Shown: positions 43,050 through 53,309 of the stretch, one piece after another
Layout of the letters: every line of letters begins with the position of its first letter
Position numbering within the stretch: position 1 is the first letter of the stretch
NCBI GenBank assembly: GCA_052390495.1
Contig: JBQTGW010000115.1
Coordinates: forward strand, 1 to 63,111
Origin: GCA-003244245 sp052390495
GTDB lineage: Bacteria > Actinomycetota > Actinomycetes > Mycobacteriales > Pseudonocardiaceae
Direction: 5' to 3'
DNA: 63,111 nt
Made by a program: the position numbers and the translations under genes
Notes under the pieces: generated by a model
Database searches by the model: none
Seen by the model: the letters and a program-made list of their open reading frames with translations, nothing else
Told to the model about the DNA's origin: nothing

Positions 43050-44411
43050 GTGAGTACGCGGGATCGCGTAACGCTGTTGCAGCAGCTCATGACCGAGCGG
43101 CGGTGGACCCGTAACGACACACTCAAGCGGCTCGCCGTACGGGCTCCGTCGGTGGGCGCGGACGACTTCGCGCTGAGCTTACGCCAGCTTGATCGGATGC
43201 TCGCCGGGCAAGTGGAGACGCTGCCGCACGCCAGTACCTGCCGGGTGCTCGAGGCAGAGTTCGAACGGCGGATCGAGGACCTGCTGTCCTTCGTGGATCA
43301 GCCCTCGTCAGCCGCGAGGCGCACATCGGCGCCCGCAACTCGCCCCTATGACCTTTCTTCAGGACACGAGGACGCCGACCTGCCCACATTGATGGTTGCT
43401 GCGACGGATTCGGCCGAGTTCGCGCTGTGGCAAGGCGTTGACCAGCTCTGTGTGGACACGCTGTACCTACGGCTCTCACGGCTCGCACACGACTACGTGC
43501 ACGCGGAGATGATGCCGGTTGTACGTGCCGTTCATGAGTTGCGCGCCGAGACAATCGAGCTGCTTCCCCGTGCGGGCACCTTCGGCCGTGAGCTGTACCT
43601 CGTGGCCGGCATATGCAGTGCGGTGCTGGCCCACGCCGCCGGGAACCTGGGCCACCTGCACGAGTCACCGTGGCACGTCAACGCGGCGCTGCGATTCGCG
43701 GAGCTGAGCCGTTGCCCGGTCCTAGCCGCGTGGGCCCTGGGCGTGCAGGCGCTTCAGTTGGAGTGGTCCGGGTACCCGGACCGGAGCCTGGACACCCTGA
43801 CCAGGGCGTCGACGTACCTGGACCGCGAACCGGAGTCGCCGGGAACGACGGGCGTATGGTTGGCCGCGATCGAGGCGCGGGCGCACGCCCGGCGGGGCGA
43901 CATCCACGCCACCCGCCGCGCACTTGATCAGGTAGCGTTCCACCGAGACCAGTCGGCCATCCACACAACCGGCGAGTACGACATGGATAGCATCGGCGGA
44001 ATCCTGATCTTCGGTGAGCCGAAGCAGCACTACTACGCGGCGACCGCGCTTCGGCGCGTGGGCCAGATGCCTGCGGCACGCACCCATGCCCTCGCGGCGA
44101 TCGACGGTTACGAGCACGGACCGCAGCAACTGCGCTCCTACGGTGACGATACCCTGGCCCGGCTCGATCTCGCCATCTCCTACGCCGCCGACGACCGCCC
44201 GGACCTTGACGCCGCCGCTGACACACTCGCCCAGGTCTGCGCCCTGCCGACCGCCCTGCTGCTGCCCACCCTTGGCGGGCACCTCGACGACCTAGCGGCA
44301 GCGGCGTCGGCACCGCCGGTGCGCAGCGCCCGCCAGGCCATCTACCTTCGGGCAACAGCCAAGGAGATCGCGGCCTGCTGCCGACCGCGGCCCGCCGAGG
44401 TCTCGGCGTAA
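43050..44411 (+). CDS. TPR-type regulator divergent from the lanthipeptide operon
   Basis: About 453 residues. GTG 43050 is preferred since AAGGAGG lies 6 bases before it; ATG 43044 would sit directly on that site. The N-terminal about 75 residues (TERRWTRNDTLKRLAVRAPS and SLRQLDRMLAGQV) look like a divergent XRE DNA-binding region, as in streptomycete regulators of this design. The rest is helical repeats (e.g. AALRFAELSRCPVLAAWALG) of TPR type. It is probably the local regulator of the RiPP operon. The kinase-like gene starts 3 bases after its stop. Confidence 0.75.
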   Translation: MSTRDRVTLLQQLMTERRWTRNDTLKRLAVRAPSVGADDFALSLRQLDRMLAGQVETLPHASTCRVLEAEFERRIEDLLSFVDQPSSAARRTSAPATRPYDLSSGHEDADLPTLMVAATDSAEFALWQGVDQLCVDTLYLRLSRLAHDYVHAEMMPVVRAVHELRAETIELLPRAGTFGRELYLVAGICSAVLAHAAGNLGHLHESPWHVNAALRFAELSRCPVLAAWALGVQALQLEWSGYPDRSLDTLTRASTYLDREPESPGTTGVWLAAIEARAHARRGDIHATRRALDQVAFHRDQSAIHTTGEYDMDSIGGILIFGEPKQHYYAATALRRVGQMPAARTHALAAIDGYEHGPQQLRSYGDDTLARLDLAISYAADDRPDLDAAADTLAQVCALPTALLLPTLGGHLDDLAAAASAPPVRSARQAIYLRATAKEIAACCRPRPAEVSA

Positions 44412-44413
44412 GA

Positions 44414-45346
44414 GTGGCGGGGTCCTCTCCCGGTGGCCCGCCACCCACTCTGACCTTCTTACTCGGCGCCGCGTGTCAGCAAGCGGGAATCGATCCGAGC
44501 GATGCCCGCCTGCTACGGCACTTCGCCAACGCGGTGTACCTCGTCAGCGGGACCGTAGCCAGAGTTGACTACAGTCCGGACGCCATCACGCGATCGTCCA
44601 ACGCGGTTGTTGTCACGCGCTGGCTGGTGGAACTGGGATTTCCCGTCACGGCGCCACTTGACTTACCCAGCACTGCGGAGCAGCCCATCGTCGTTCACGA
44701 TGACGGTCGCGACATCGCGGTGACGTTCTGGCGCTACTACGCTGCACCCGAACCGTTACCCCCCAGAGACCTCGCTGCGTTGGGACGGCTGGCCCGCCGG
44801 TTGCACGCTATCTCTGGCCGTCCTCCGGCTGCGCTTCCCGCATACCGGCCGTTGACTGGTCTGCAGGTCTTGCTCAGTACGAGCCCTAGTGGGCTCGACC
44901 GGAACATCCGCCAGTGGCTCACTGACCGCGTCGGATGCCTGCTGGAGAAGGCGGCAAAGCTGCGGTATCCGCTCGGTGTCGGCCTGATCCACGCCGACCT
45001 GTACAGCGGAAACATGATCTACGATTCCAACCTTCCCAGCCGGCCGTGGCTGCTGGGTGACTGGGACAGCGTCTGTCTCGGCCCTCGCGAGATCGATCTC
45101 GTGCCCACCGCGACGGCACCGCGCTTCGGTCTCGACGACGCCGGGATGACAACGTTCGCCGACGCCTACGGCTACGACATCCGCAACTGGGAGGGTGTCG
45201 ACGTGCTCCGACAGATTCGGGAGCTGAGCACCCTACCCGCGCTCATCCGCCTCGCCGACACAGACCCTGAGTCCGCACAGGAGCTCGACCACCGGCTCGA
45301 CAGCCTGCAACGGGGCGACATCACCGTCCGCTGGCACCGCCAGTAG
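44414..45346 (+). CDS. APH-fold phosphotransferase-like protein
   Basis: A 310-residue aminoglycoside phosphotransferase/choline-kinase fold protein. The catalytic loop is LIHADLYSGNMI (HxDxxxxN) and the metal-binding Asp is in LLGDWDSVCLGPREIDLV; the N-lobe is present but with a weak lysine strand. Substrates in this family are hydroxyls of aminoglycosides, choline, homoserine or antibiotics. GTG 44414 follows the regulator stop by 2 bases, so the two are coupled. Whether it phosphorylates anything for the lanthipeptide pathway is unknown. It converges on copA (6-base gap). Confidence 0.85.
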   Translation: MAGSSPGGPPPTLTFLLGAACQQAGIDPSDARLLRHFANAVYLVSGTVARVDYSPDAITRSSNAVVVTRWLVELGFPVTAPLDLPSTAEQPIVVHDDGRDIAVTFWRYYAAPEPLPPRDLAALGRLARRLHAISGRPPAALPAYRPLTGLQVLLSTSPSGLDRNIRQWLTDRVGCLLEKAAKLRYPLGVGLIHADLYSGNMIYDSNLPSRPWLLGDWDSVCLGPREIDLVPTATAPRFGLDDAGMTTFADAYGYDIRNWEGVDVLRQIRELSTLPALIRLADTDPESAQELDHRLDSLQRGDITVRWHRQ

Positions 45347-45352
45347 AACAGC

Positions 45353-47689
<2,337 letters not shown>

Positions 47690-47691
47690 AG

Positions 47692-48558
47692 TCAACTCGC
47701 CAACACGGTGAACTCAGCGGTCCGGACCTCGCCGCTACGCAGGAAATCCAGGAACACCCGGTAGTAGCCGGGAGTGGGAACGCCGACGTCGAAGGCGGCC
47801 GTAGGTCCCCTCCGGCTACTCGGGAGAGGGTCTACGCGCAGGTAGCCCAGATCGCCCTCGCGCAGCATCACCAGATGCCCAGTGGGTCCTAGGTGGGGCT
47901 GCAGGTCGGTGATCCGTTCGTCGCCGCGGCGCGCGGTCAGGTAGAGCCGCGATACCCCGCCGGCGATCACAACTCCGTCGAGTTCTACGGTGTACTCGTC
48001 CACTTGGGACAGCGGCGAGGGCTGCGGCACGGCTGCGGACTCGACCAGACCCGGCACGGCGAGATCCACGCCGAGGGTGATCGGTTCCTCGGCGGTCCCG
48101 GGGCGGAAGGTGGCGAATGCGCGGTAGCTACCCGGCTTGTCGAACCGTAACGACGCCGTCCAGATGCCGTCCGGCTTCATGGTGGCGCGCAGCTGCTGGT
48201 ATTCGGTCAAGTCCCGGCGCACCACGACCAGACTCATCCGCTGGTCCTCCTCGCCAGCGAAGTCGGTGACCAGGACGCGATCGACGGTGAAGATGTGGAA
48301 GCGGAGTTCAGCGACCTCGCGGACCGGAAACCGATTCGTCGCAAGCAACAGAACGTAACCCTGATCTGCGATGGCAAGCCCACCCGGTCCTTCGTCTCGA
48401 TGGTCGTCGCCGCCCGACCCATGTCCGTCGGGCCCACTTCCGCCCGCGGGTGGCGGCAGCCCGAGGAACCGGCCGACCGACTCGCCGAGGCTGATCGTCA
48501 AGCCGAGGAGTACGAGCAAGCCGACGATGAAAGCCACCACAGTCACGGGGCGGCGCAT
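47692..48558 (-). CDS. Copper-operon exported protein of unknown function
   Basis: A 288-residue protein with an N-terminal membrane segment (VTVVAFIVGLLVLLGLTISL), a Gly/His/Asp-rich linker (GPDGHGSGGDDHRDEGPG) that could bind metal, and two beta-rich domains containing FRPGTAEEPITLGVDLAVPG and PTPGYYRVFLDFLRSGEVRT. I recognise such genes as frequent partners of actinomycete copZ-copA pairs, without an assigned role. It overlaps copZ by one base (TGATG) and precedes copA by 2 bases, so it is firmly part of the copper operon. Confidence 0.78.
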   Translation of the reverse strand: MRRPVTVVAFIVGLLVLLGLTISLGESVGRFLGLPPPAGGSGPDGHGSGGDDHRDEGPGGLAIADQGYVLLLATNRFPVREVAELRFHIFTVDRVLVTDFAGEEDQRMSLVVVRRDLTEYQQLRATMKPDGIWTASLRFDKPGSYRAFATFRPGTAEEPITLGVDLAVPGLVESAAVPQPSPLSQVDEYTVELDGVVIAGGVSRLYLTARRGDERITDLQPHLGPTGHLVMLREGDLGYLRVDPLPSSRRGPTAAFDVGVPTPGYYRVFLDFLRSGEVRTAEFTVLAS

Positions 48559-48782
48559 CAGGTCTCCCCTGCCACCTCGTAGCCGGCCTCGTCAACGGCG
48601 GCACGCACAGCTGAATCGTCCAGCGGGATGGCACTGGTGACCCGGAGCAGACCGGTGGCCAGGTCAACGTGCACGTCGGTGACGCCGTCGATGGCGCCGA
48701 CCTCCTCGGTCACCGCCGCGACGCAGTGCTGGCAACTCATCCCCGAAATGGTGTACTCACTGATCGTGGCGGTGTTCGCCAT
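48558..48782 (-). CDS. copZ: Copper chaperone, HMA domain
   Basis: A 74-residue heavy-metal-associated domain protein: the metal loop GMSCQHC supplies the two Cys for Cu(I), followed by VTEEVGAIDGVTDVHVDLAT and DEAGYEV. It passes Cu(I) to CopA or CsoR in the cytoplasm. Normal length, second gene of the csoR operon. Confidence 0.93.
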   Translation of the reverse strand: MANTATISEYTISGMSCQHCVAAVTEEVGAIDGVTDVHVDLATGLLRVTSAIPLDDSAVRAAVDEAGYEVAGET

Positions 48783-48824
48783 CTGGTGTCTCCTCCGACT
48801 CGTACGGGTACCAGGCGCGGTGCG

Positions 48825-49106
48825 TCAGGAACGAACCAGGCGGGCTATCGCGTCCGCCGCCTCCTTGACCTTGACATCGGCATCGGCTCCGCCCGCGACG
48901 GCGGCGTCGACCACGCAGGTTGCCACATGTTCTTCGAGCAGGGCCAGGGCAAAGGATTGCAGTGCCTTCGTCGCGGCTGAGACCTGGGTCAGCACATCGA
49001 TGCAGTACTGGTCCTGCTCGACCATCCGCGCCAGCCCGCGAATCTGACCCTCGATCCGGCGCAGGCGTCTGAGGTAGACGTCTCGATCTTTCGTGTAGCT
49101 CGCCAT
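48825..49106 (-). CDS. csoR: CsoR-family copper-sensing repressor
   Basis: A 93-residue all-helical repressor. The Cu(I)-binding trio Cys35, His60 and Cys64 (in QDQYCIDVL and EEHVATCVV) matches Cys36-His61-Cys65 of M. tuberculosis CsoR. The DNA-contacting helix 1 has RRLRRIEGQIRGL. Copper binding releases it from the operator upstream, switching on copZ, the unknown exported protein and copA. It is the first gene of that operon. Confidence 0.95.
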   Translation of the reverse strand: MASYTKDRDVYLRRLRRIEGQIRGLARMVEQDQYCIDVLTQVSAATKALQSFALALLEEHVATCVVDAAVAGGADADVKVKEAADAIARLVRS

Positions 49107-49173
49107 CCACTGTCCTCTCCTGGAGTGAAGTCCCTCTCCTGAAGTGACGTCACACCCACATCGACTACACTAG

Positions 49174-49191
49174 CATACCCCCCTCCGGTAT
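49174..49191 (-). promoter_or_regulatory. CsoR operator and promoter
   Basis: ATACCCCCCTCCGGTAT (49175-49191) has the ATACC...GGTAT arms around a G/C tract that define CsoR boxes. It lies 68 bases upstream of csoR and overlaps a -10-like TATGCTAG read on the minus strand, so bound CsoR would block transcription. Confidence 0.8.
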
Positions 49192-49207
49192 ATGTTCAGG
49201 CCAGAGC

Positions 49208-50239
49208 TCAGGTTGGAACCAGCACCACCCATACCGGGCCCGGTGCGAACGTCAGCGGTGTGGCGTCCGGCAGCGTGAACGTCGTGCCGTCCTGTGGTGC
49301 CGGGCGGGACCATCTCCCCGCGAACGCCAGGCCGTCGCGCAGCACCACCGCCTCGCCCGCCCCCACCGTCGCGGCGAACGGGGAGGGATTCCCGGCAGCG
49401 TCGCGAACATCCGTGTCCCGCACCACCACCTGCTGCAACACGACGGTCGCCGCGCCCGGTCGCGGCCCGGAGGCGGAGGTGAGCGGCGCGCCGTCGATGA
49501 ACAGCACCCACCTGGACTCCGCAGCCAGCCACTGCACCCCGATCCGCGTCGCCGGGTATCGGACCTCGGTGCCGGCTGTCGGGTTGCCGCCGGGCGGGGT
49601 GGGTCCGAAGCGGAACCCGATGTCTCGCGGCGCAGCGCCGCCTTCGCGCAGCCGGAGTGGGTCGGCGTAGAGGTTGTGCGGGATCGACCTCTTCCGGTAC
49701 CGGTAGTAGGCGCCAGGGCGCGCCGTGGCTGAGACGTCGAGCACCGGCGCCGCCGCGACCATCGGACGCAGCGCGGCCGCCTCGCCGGAGAACGCCAACG
49801 CGGGACGGCCGAAGCCGGCCAGCAGCTGGAGATCGCTCTGCCGGACGCTGCGCACCGGCCCCACCTCTGGCGGGAGCTGGGACTGAAAGACCGCGAGCAA
49901 CCGGCTCAAGCCACCCTCTATCGGCTCCACATAGACTAGGTCGGCCGCCTCAAGCCCGCTCTGCGGGCGCGCCTGCGAGACGTTGTCAATTTTGACACCG
50001 AGCACCGGTGCGCCGAGGTCACCCGGCTGCCCGGTGAACGGCGACACCGGAGCGGGGGCAGGCGGCGTAGTAGTAGGCGCAGCAGGCAAGCCGGGCAGAG
50101 TGGCAGGCGGCGGCAGCGCAGTTTCCACGACACCGGCGGACTCAGCAGAACCAGAACAAGACAGCAGGCTGGGTAGCAGTGCCGTGACCAGCACGGTGAG
50201 AACGACCCCTGACCGACCCCCGCGTGCCCGCCGACCCAT
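49208..50239 (-). CDS. DUF3048 lipoprotein (YerB-like)
   Basis: A 343-residue protein. ATG 50239 is chosen because GGAGGT lies 5 bases before it; ATG 50266 has no ribosome site. A lipoprotein signal (GVVLTVLVTALLPSLLSC, lipobox LLSC) is followed by a Pro/Ala/Thr linker and the DUF3048 domain: VLGVKIDNVSQARPQSGLEA, EGGLSRLLAVFQSQLP, VGPVRSVRQSDLQLL, and in the C-terminal part GTEVRYPATRIGVQW. The family is associated with the cell envelope; the molecular function is unknown. It is divergent from the M23 peptidase gene. Confidence 0.9.
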   Translation of the reverse strand: MGRRARGGRSGVVLTVLVTALLPSLLSCSGSAESAGVVETALPPPATLPGLPAAPTTTPPAPAPVSPFTGQPGDLGAPVLGVKIDNVSQARPQSGLEAADLVYVEPIEGGLSRLLAVFQSQLPPEVGPVRSVRQSDLQLLAGFGRPALAFSGEAAALRPMVAAAPVLDVSATARPGAYYRYRKRSIPHNLYADPLRLREGGAAPRDIGFRFGPTPPGGNPTAGTEVRYPATRIGVQWLAAESRWVLFIDGAPLTSASGPRPGAATVVLQQVVVRDTDVRDAAGNPSPFAATVGAGEAVVLRDGLAFAGRWSRPAPQDGTTFTLPDATPLTFAPGPVWVVLVPT

Positions 50240-50523
50240 CCAGCACCTCCGGTGTTGTCGTGTCATGGCGGGACGCCCGCGCACCCGCCGGTAAACAACC
50301 CGTGCGACAGTGGGTGACACCCTACGCACTCGCCGTGACCGGCGGCAACGAAGGTCAAAAGGACCGCTTACCGATTCCTCTACGCCGTTCACCGGCTACC
50401 GCCTGTGGGTGGGGTTTCATTGCTTGCCTCGCAGTCAGCCGGGTGGCTAGCGTCCCGAGGTCTTTGTCACGCCCCCTTGGCCTGGGTCAACTCACCAGTC
50501 GGCCCCGAACGGAAGGGCAGGTC

Positions 50524-51399
50524 TTGGCTCGTCACCGCTCCCCCAGCGGCCGAACCCACAGCACCAGCATCGACACTGTCGACGCGAAAGCGGTCGGCCG
50601 AAGCGGAGGCGCCCACCGCATTCCCACTCCCAGCCCTGCGGCACGTGGACGCATGCTGGCCGCAGCCGTCGCCGTCGGTGCAGTCGCTGCCGCTGGCCAT
50701 GGTTTGGAACAGCCCGAACGCACGGAAGGTAGTGCCCTGCTGGTGGCCGGGTCTGATCTGACCGCCTACACCGGCCTGGGGGGTCGCGGCCCGATAGAAA
50801 CCCTGCCGGTGCCTGAAGTTCTGCCCACTGCACCGGACACCCTGGCCCACGACGTCACGAGCCTGGCGAAGGGCCAACGCATCGCCGAGGAGCGCGCTCT
50901 CCACGTGGCCGCTGCCGAGCGAGCTGCCGCGATGGCGGCCACCGCGGCAGCAGCTAAGGCGAAGGCTGAGCGCGCCGCCAGTGACGCCGTGTCCCGGCTC
51001 CGGGTGGCTGCTGGCGACGTAGTCATGCCTGCGGCGGGCCGACTCACCTCAGGCTTCGGCGCCCGCTGGGGCACCACCCACTACGGCATCGACATCGCCA
51101 ACGCGATCGGCACCCCGATCTACGCCACCACCGACGGGGTGGTCGTCGAGTCCGGCCCGATCAGTGGCTTCGGAATGTGGGTACGGCTGCAGCACGCCGA
51201 CGGCACCGTCTCGGTCTACGGACATATCAACAAGTCGCTGGTCTCGGAGGGCCAGCGCATCGCAGCTGGTGAGCAGATCGCGACCATGGGCAACCGGGGT
51301 CAATCCACTGGTCCACACCTGCACTTCGAGATCTGGCTGAACGGAGGACAGAAGGTCAACCCGTTGAGCTGGCTGCGCAGCAACGGCGTCGATATCTAG
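50524..51399 (+). CDS. M23-family peptidoglycan endopeptidase
   Basis: A 291-residue protein from TTG 50524, which follows GGAAGGGCAGGTC; the frame is open upstream but that part is not protein-like. One N-terminal hydrophobic helix (MLAAAVAVGAVAAAGHG) exports or anchors it; residues about 115-170 form an Ala-rich coiled coil. The LytM/M23 domain has THYGIDIANAIGTPIYATTD (His and Asp zinc ligands), VYGHINKSL and GPHLHFEIWLNGG (catalytic HxH). It cleaves peptidoglycan cross-links or serves as an amidase activator. A terminator hairpin follows 3 bases after the stop. Confidence 0.92.
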   Translation: MARHRSPSGRTHSTSIDTVDAKAVGRSGGAHRIPTPSPAARGRMLAAAVAVGAVAAAGHGLEQPERTEGSALLVAGSDLTAYTGLGGRGPIETLPVPEVLPTAPDTLAHDVTSLAKGQRIAEERALHVAAAERAAAMAATAAAAKAKAERAASDAVSRLRVAAGDVVMPAAGRLTSGFGARWGTTHYGIDIANAIGTPIYATTDGVVVESGPISGFGMWVRLQHADGTVSVYGHINKSLVSEGQRIAAGEQIATMGNRGQSTGPHLHFEIWLNGGQKVNPLSWLRSNGVDI

Positions 51400-51401
51400 G
51401 T

Positions 51402-51436
51402 CCTGGGCGGCTCGTCCCCCCGCCGAGCCGCCCAGG
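51402..51436 (+). terminator. Terminator hairpin after the M23 gene
   Basis: CCTGGGCGGCTCG (51402-51414) pairs perfectly with 51424-51436 around a 9-base C-rich loop, directly behind the stop codon. G/C-rich, no T tail, as usual in actinomycetes. Confidence 0.85.
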
Positions 51437-51464
51437 GCGTCAACCAGCCGCCATCCCGACCCAG

Positions 51465-51500
51465 TCGTTTCCGGGGCTGGGCTCGTTTCCGGGGCTGGGC
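51465..51500. repeat. 18-bp perfect tandem duplication
   Basis: TCGTTTCCGGGGCTGGGC occurs twice in immediate succession (51465-51482 and 51483-51500) in the gap between the M23 terminator and the diguanylate cyclase gene. No function is apparent; a slippage product. Confidence 0.9.
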
Positions 51501-51678
51501 GCCGCGACCCACGTCATGATGATGTCCATTGCCGGTCCTCCATAGGGTGAGTGCACAGTTCGTTACTCTAAGTGCAGAACATATCCCTAAACGTGTCCCT
51601 CCTTTCGGGGGCATGACAACGAGTCGCCTGCCGATTACGGTGGCGTAGCTTGCTTATCGCCACCATCGGGGGCACTCA

Positions 51679-52977
51679 GTGAGTGTGGGACGCGGAGTCG
51701 ACCGGGTCGAACATGGCTACGACCGGGTCTCGTTTCTGGACCCACGAAGGTGGAAACTCTGGGACGAACGGCGAGCCGTTGTCGGCTATGTCCTCGCCGT
51801 AGATCTCGCGGCCCTAGTGCTAGTGATCGCGATGACCCTGGCCGTACCTGTGAATGTCGGGGATCTGCTCCGCTTCAGCCTGTTGGTAGTCGGGGCCGTC
51901 ATACATCAAGAGGCAGTCCGAACTATCGAGCAGCTGCGCGAGCGAGCAGTGGGAAACGGCCTGCTCACGAACTTGAAGTCGCTATGGATCTTCGCTGCGA
52001 CGCTGTCCGTGCCACCGTCGTTGGTCTTCGCCGTGACCACGGTGGTCTATATGCATGCTTGGTATCGAAGTAGCCTGGGTAGCTTGTACCGCAAGCTGTT
52101 CTCCGGCGCGACGATGGTGCTGGCGCCCACGGCAGCCATCGCGGTACTGCAACTGTCCAGGCCCGTTGGCTACCCGATCATCCCGCATGGCCCGTCCGGT
52201 CTCATGATCCTGATCGGCGCTGCGGCCGCATTCTGGCTGATCAACTACGCCCTGGTGGTCGGAGCCGTCATCCTGTCCGACCCGCTCCAGCCGGCTCGCC
52301 GCGCGCTGGGCGACCTGAGCGACCAGGTGGTGGTCGCGGCCGCGCTCGGCCTGGGCGTCGCGCTCGCCGTGATGCTGGACAGGGAGCCGTATCTGATCGC
52401 GGTTCTGATGATCACCGTGATCGCGTTGCACCGTTCCCTGCTGCTGCCACACTTCCTGCAAGCTGCGCGCACGGACAGTAAGACCGGTCTGCTCACCGCG
52501 GGCTTCTGGCACGAGGTCGCCGACAAGGAACTCGAGCGGGCCCGTCGCGTCGCCGAGCCACTCGGCGTGCTCATGCTCGACCTGGACCACTTCAAATCGT
52601 TCAACGACCGAATGGGGCATCTGGTCGGTGACCAGTTGCTGCGCGCCGTCGCTGACGCGCTGCGCCACGAAACCAGGCCATACGACCTGGTCGGACGCTT
52701 CGGCGGCGAGGAGTTCGTGATGCTGCTACCCGGGGTGGGACCCGACGAGGTGGAGAGCATCGCAGATCGGGTTCGCCTGCGAATCAGCAGCCTTGCAGTC
52801 CCGGTCGGCGGCCCGAACGGCAAGCCGGTCGTGGTGGCGGGCATGTCCGTGTCGATCGGTGCGGCGATCAGCCCCGAGAACGGTGACGAGATCGACCGCC
52901 TACTGCTGGCCGCGGATGGTGCGCTGATGGCCGCCAAGGAAGCCGGCCGCGATCAGGTCCGCCTCGCGGCGCACTGA
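51679..52977 (+). CDS. Membrane diguanylate cyclase (GGDEF domain)
   Basis: A 432-residue protein from GTG 51679. Residues about 30-260 hold around eight hydrophobic helices, a MASE-like membrane sensor region (e.g. AVVGYVLAVDLAALVLVIAM). The GGDEF domain (about 270-425) has DSKTGLLTAGFWHEV, DLDHFKSFNDRMGHLVGD and the active-site RFGGEEFVMLL, all required for c-di-GMP synthesis from two GTP. The inhibitory RxxD before the signature reads RPYD, so product inhibition may be retained. It is monocistronic. Confidence 0.9.
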   Translation: MSVGRGVDRVEHGYDRVSFLDPRRWKLWDERRAVVGYVLAVDLAALVLVIAMTLAVPVNVGDLLRFSLLVVGAVIHQEAVRTIEQLRERAVGNGLLTNLKSLWIFAATLSVPPSLVFAVTTVVYMHAWYRSSLGSLYRKLFSGATMVLAPTAAIAVLQLSRPVGYPIIPHGPSGLMILIGAAAAFWLINYALVVGAVILSDPLQPARRALGDLSDQVVVAAALGLGVALAVMLDREPYLIAVLMITVIALHRSLLLPHFLQAARTDSKTGLLTAGFWHEVADKELERARRVAEPLGVLMLDLDHFKSFNDRMGHLVGDQLLRAVADALRHETRPYDLVGRFGGEEFVMLLPGVGPDEVESIADRVRLRISSLAVPVGGPNGKPVVVAGMSVSIGAAISPENGDEIDRLLLAADGALMAAKEAGRDQVRLAAH

Positions 52978-53309
52978 CCGGTTAGCTGTCCAGCAGCGGT
53001 CCACCTCGGGTTGATCACCGACATGAGATAGTGGGAAGGCACCCAAGAGATCGGAGCTCGGATGCTTCGCTTCCCCCCAGGCGCCCCTGGACCCCGCGAA
53101 CATTTCCTGTGGTGCAGAGCGACGCCATGGTACTTAAAGATCACTAGCCAGTCGAGGCCGACCGCCGTGTGGGCTTACGGTCGAGCCTTGCGCAAGGGGT
53201 ACTTCCACCACTGGGAAACCTGCCCTGGGCACCGCGGTGTTTTCTGCAACAAGAAACTGATAGCGCGCGAGATACAATAAGGAAAACTCATTATCAGCGA
53301 GAAGCCGCC
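52978..53309. other. Convergent intergenic gap
   Basis: About 330 bases between the ends of the diguanylate cyclase and ChoD-like genes. It is less GC-rich from 53240 on. I see no coding frame with protein character, no RNA gene and no strong terminator hairpin. Confidence 0.4.

Noticed and set aside
50290..50523. c-di-AMP (ydaO) riboswitch before the M23 peptidase gene
   Set aside because: Actinomycete cell-wall hydrolases often have one and a GCCTCGCAG stretch is present, but the conserved blocks and pairing regions could not be recognised in the right order.
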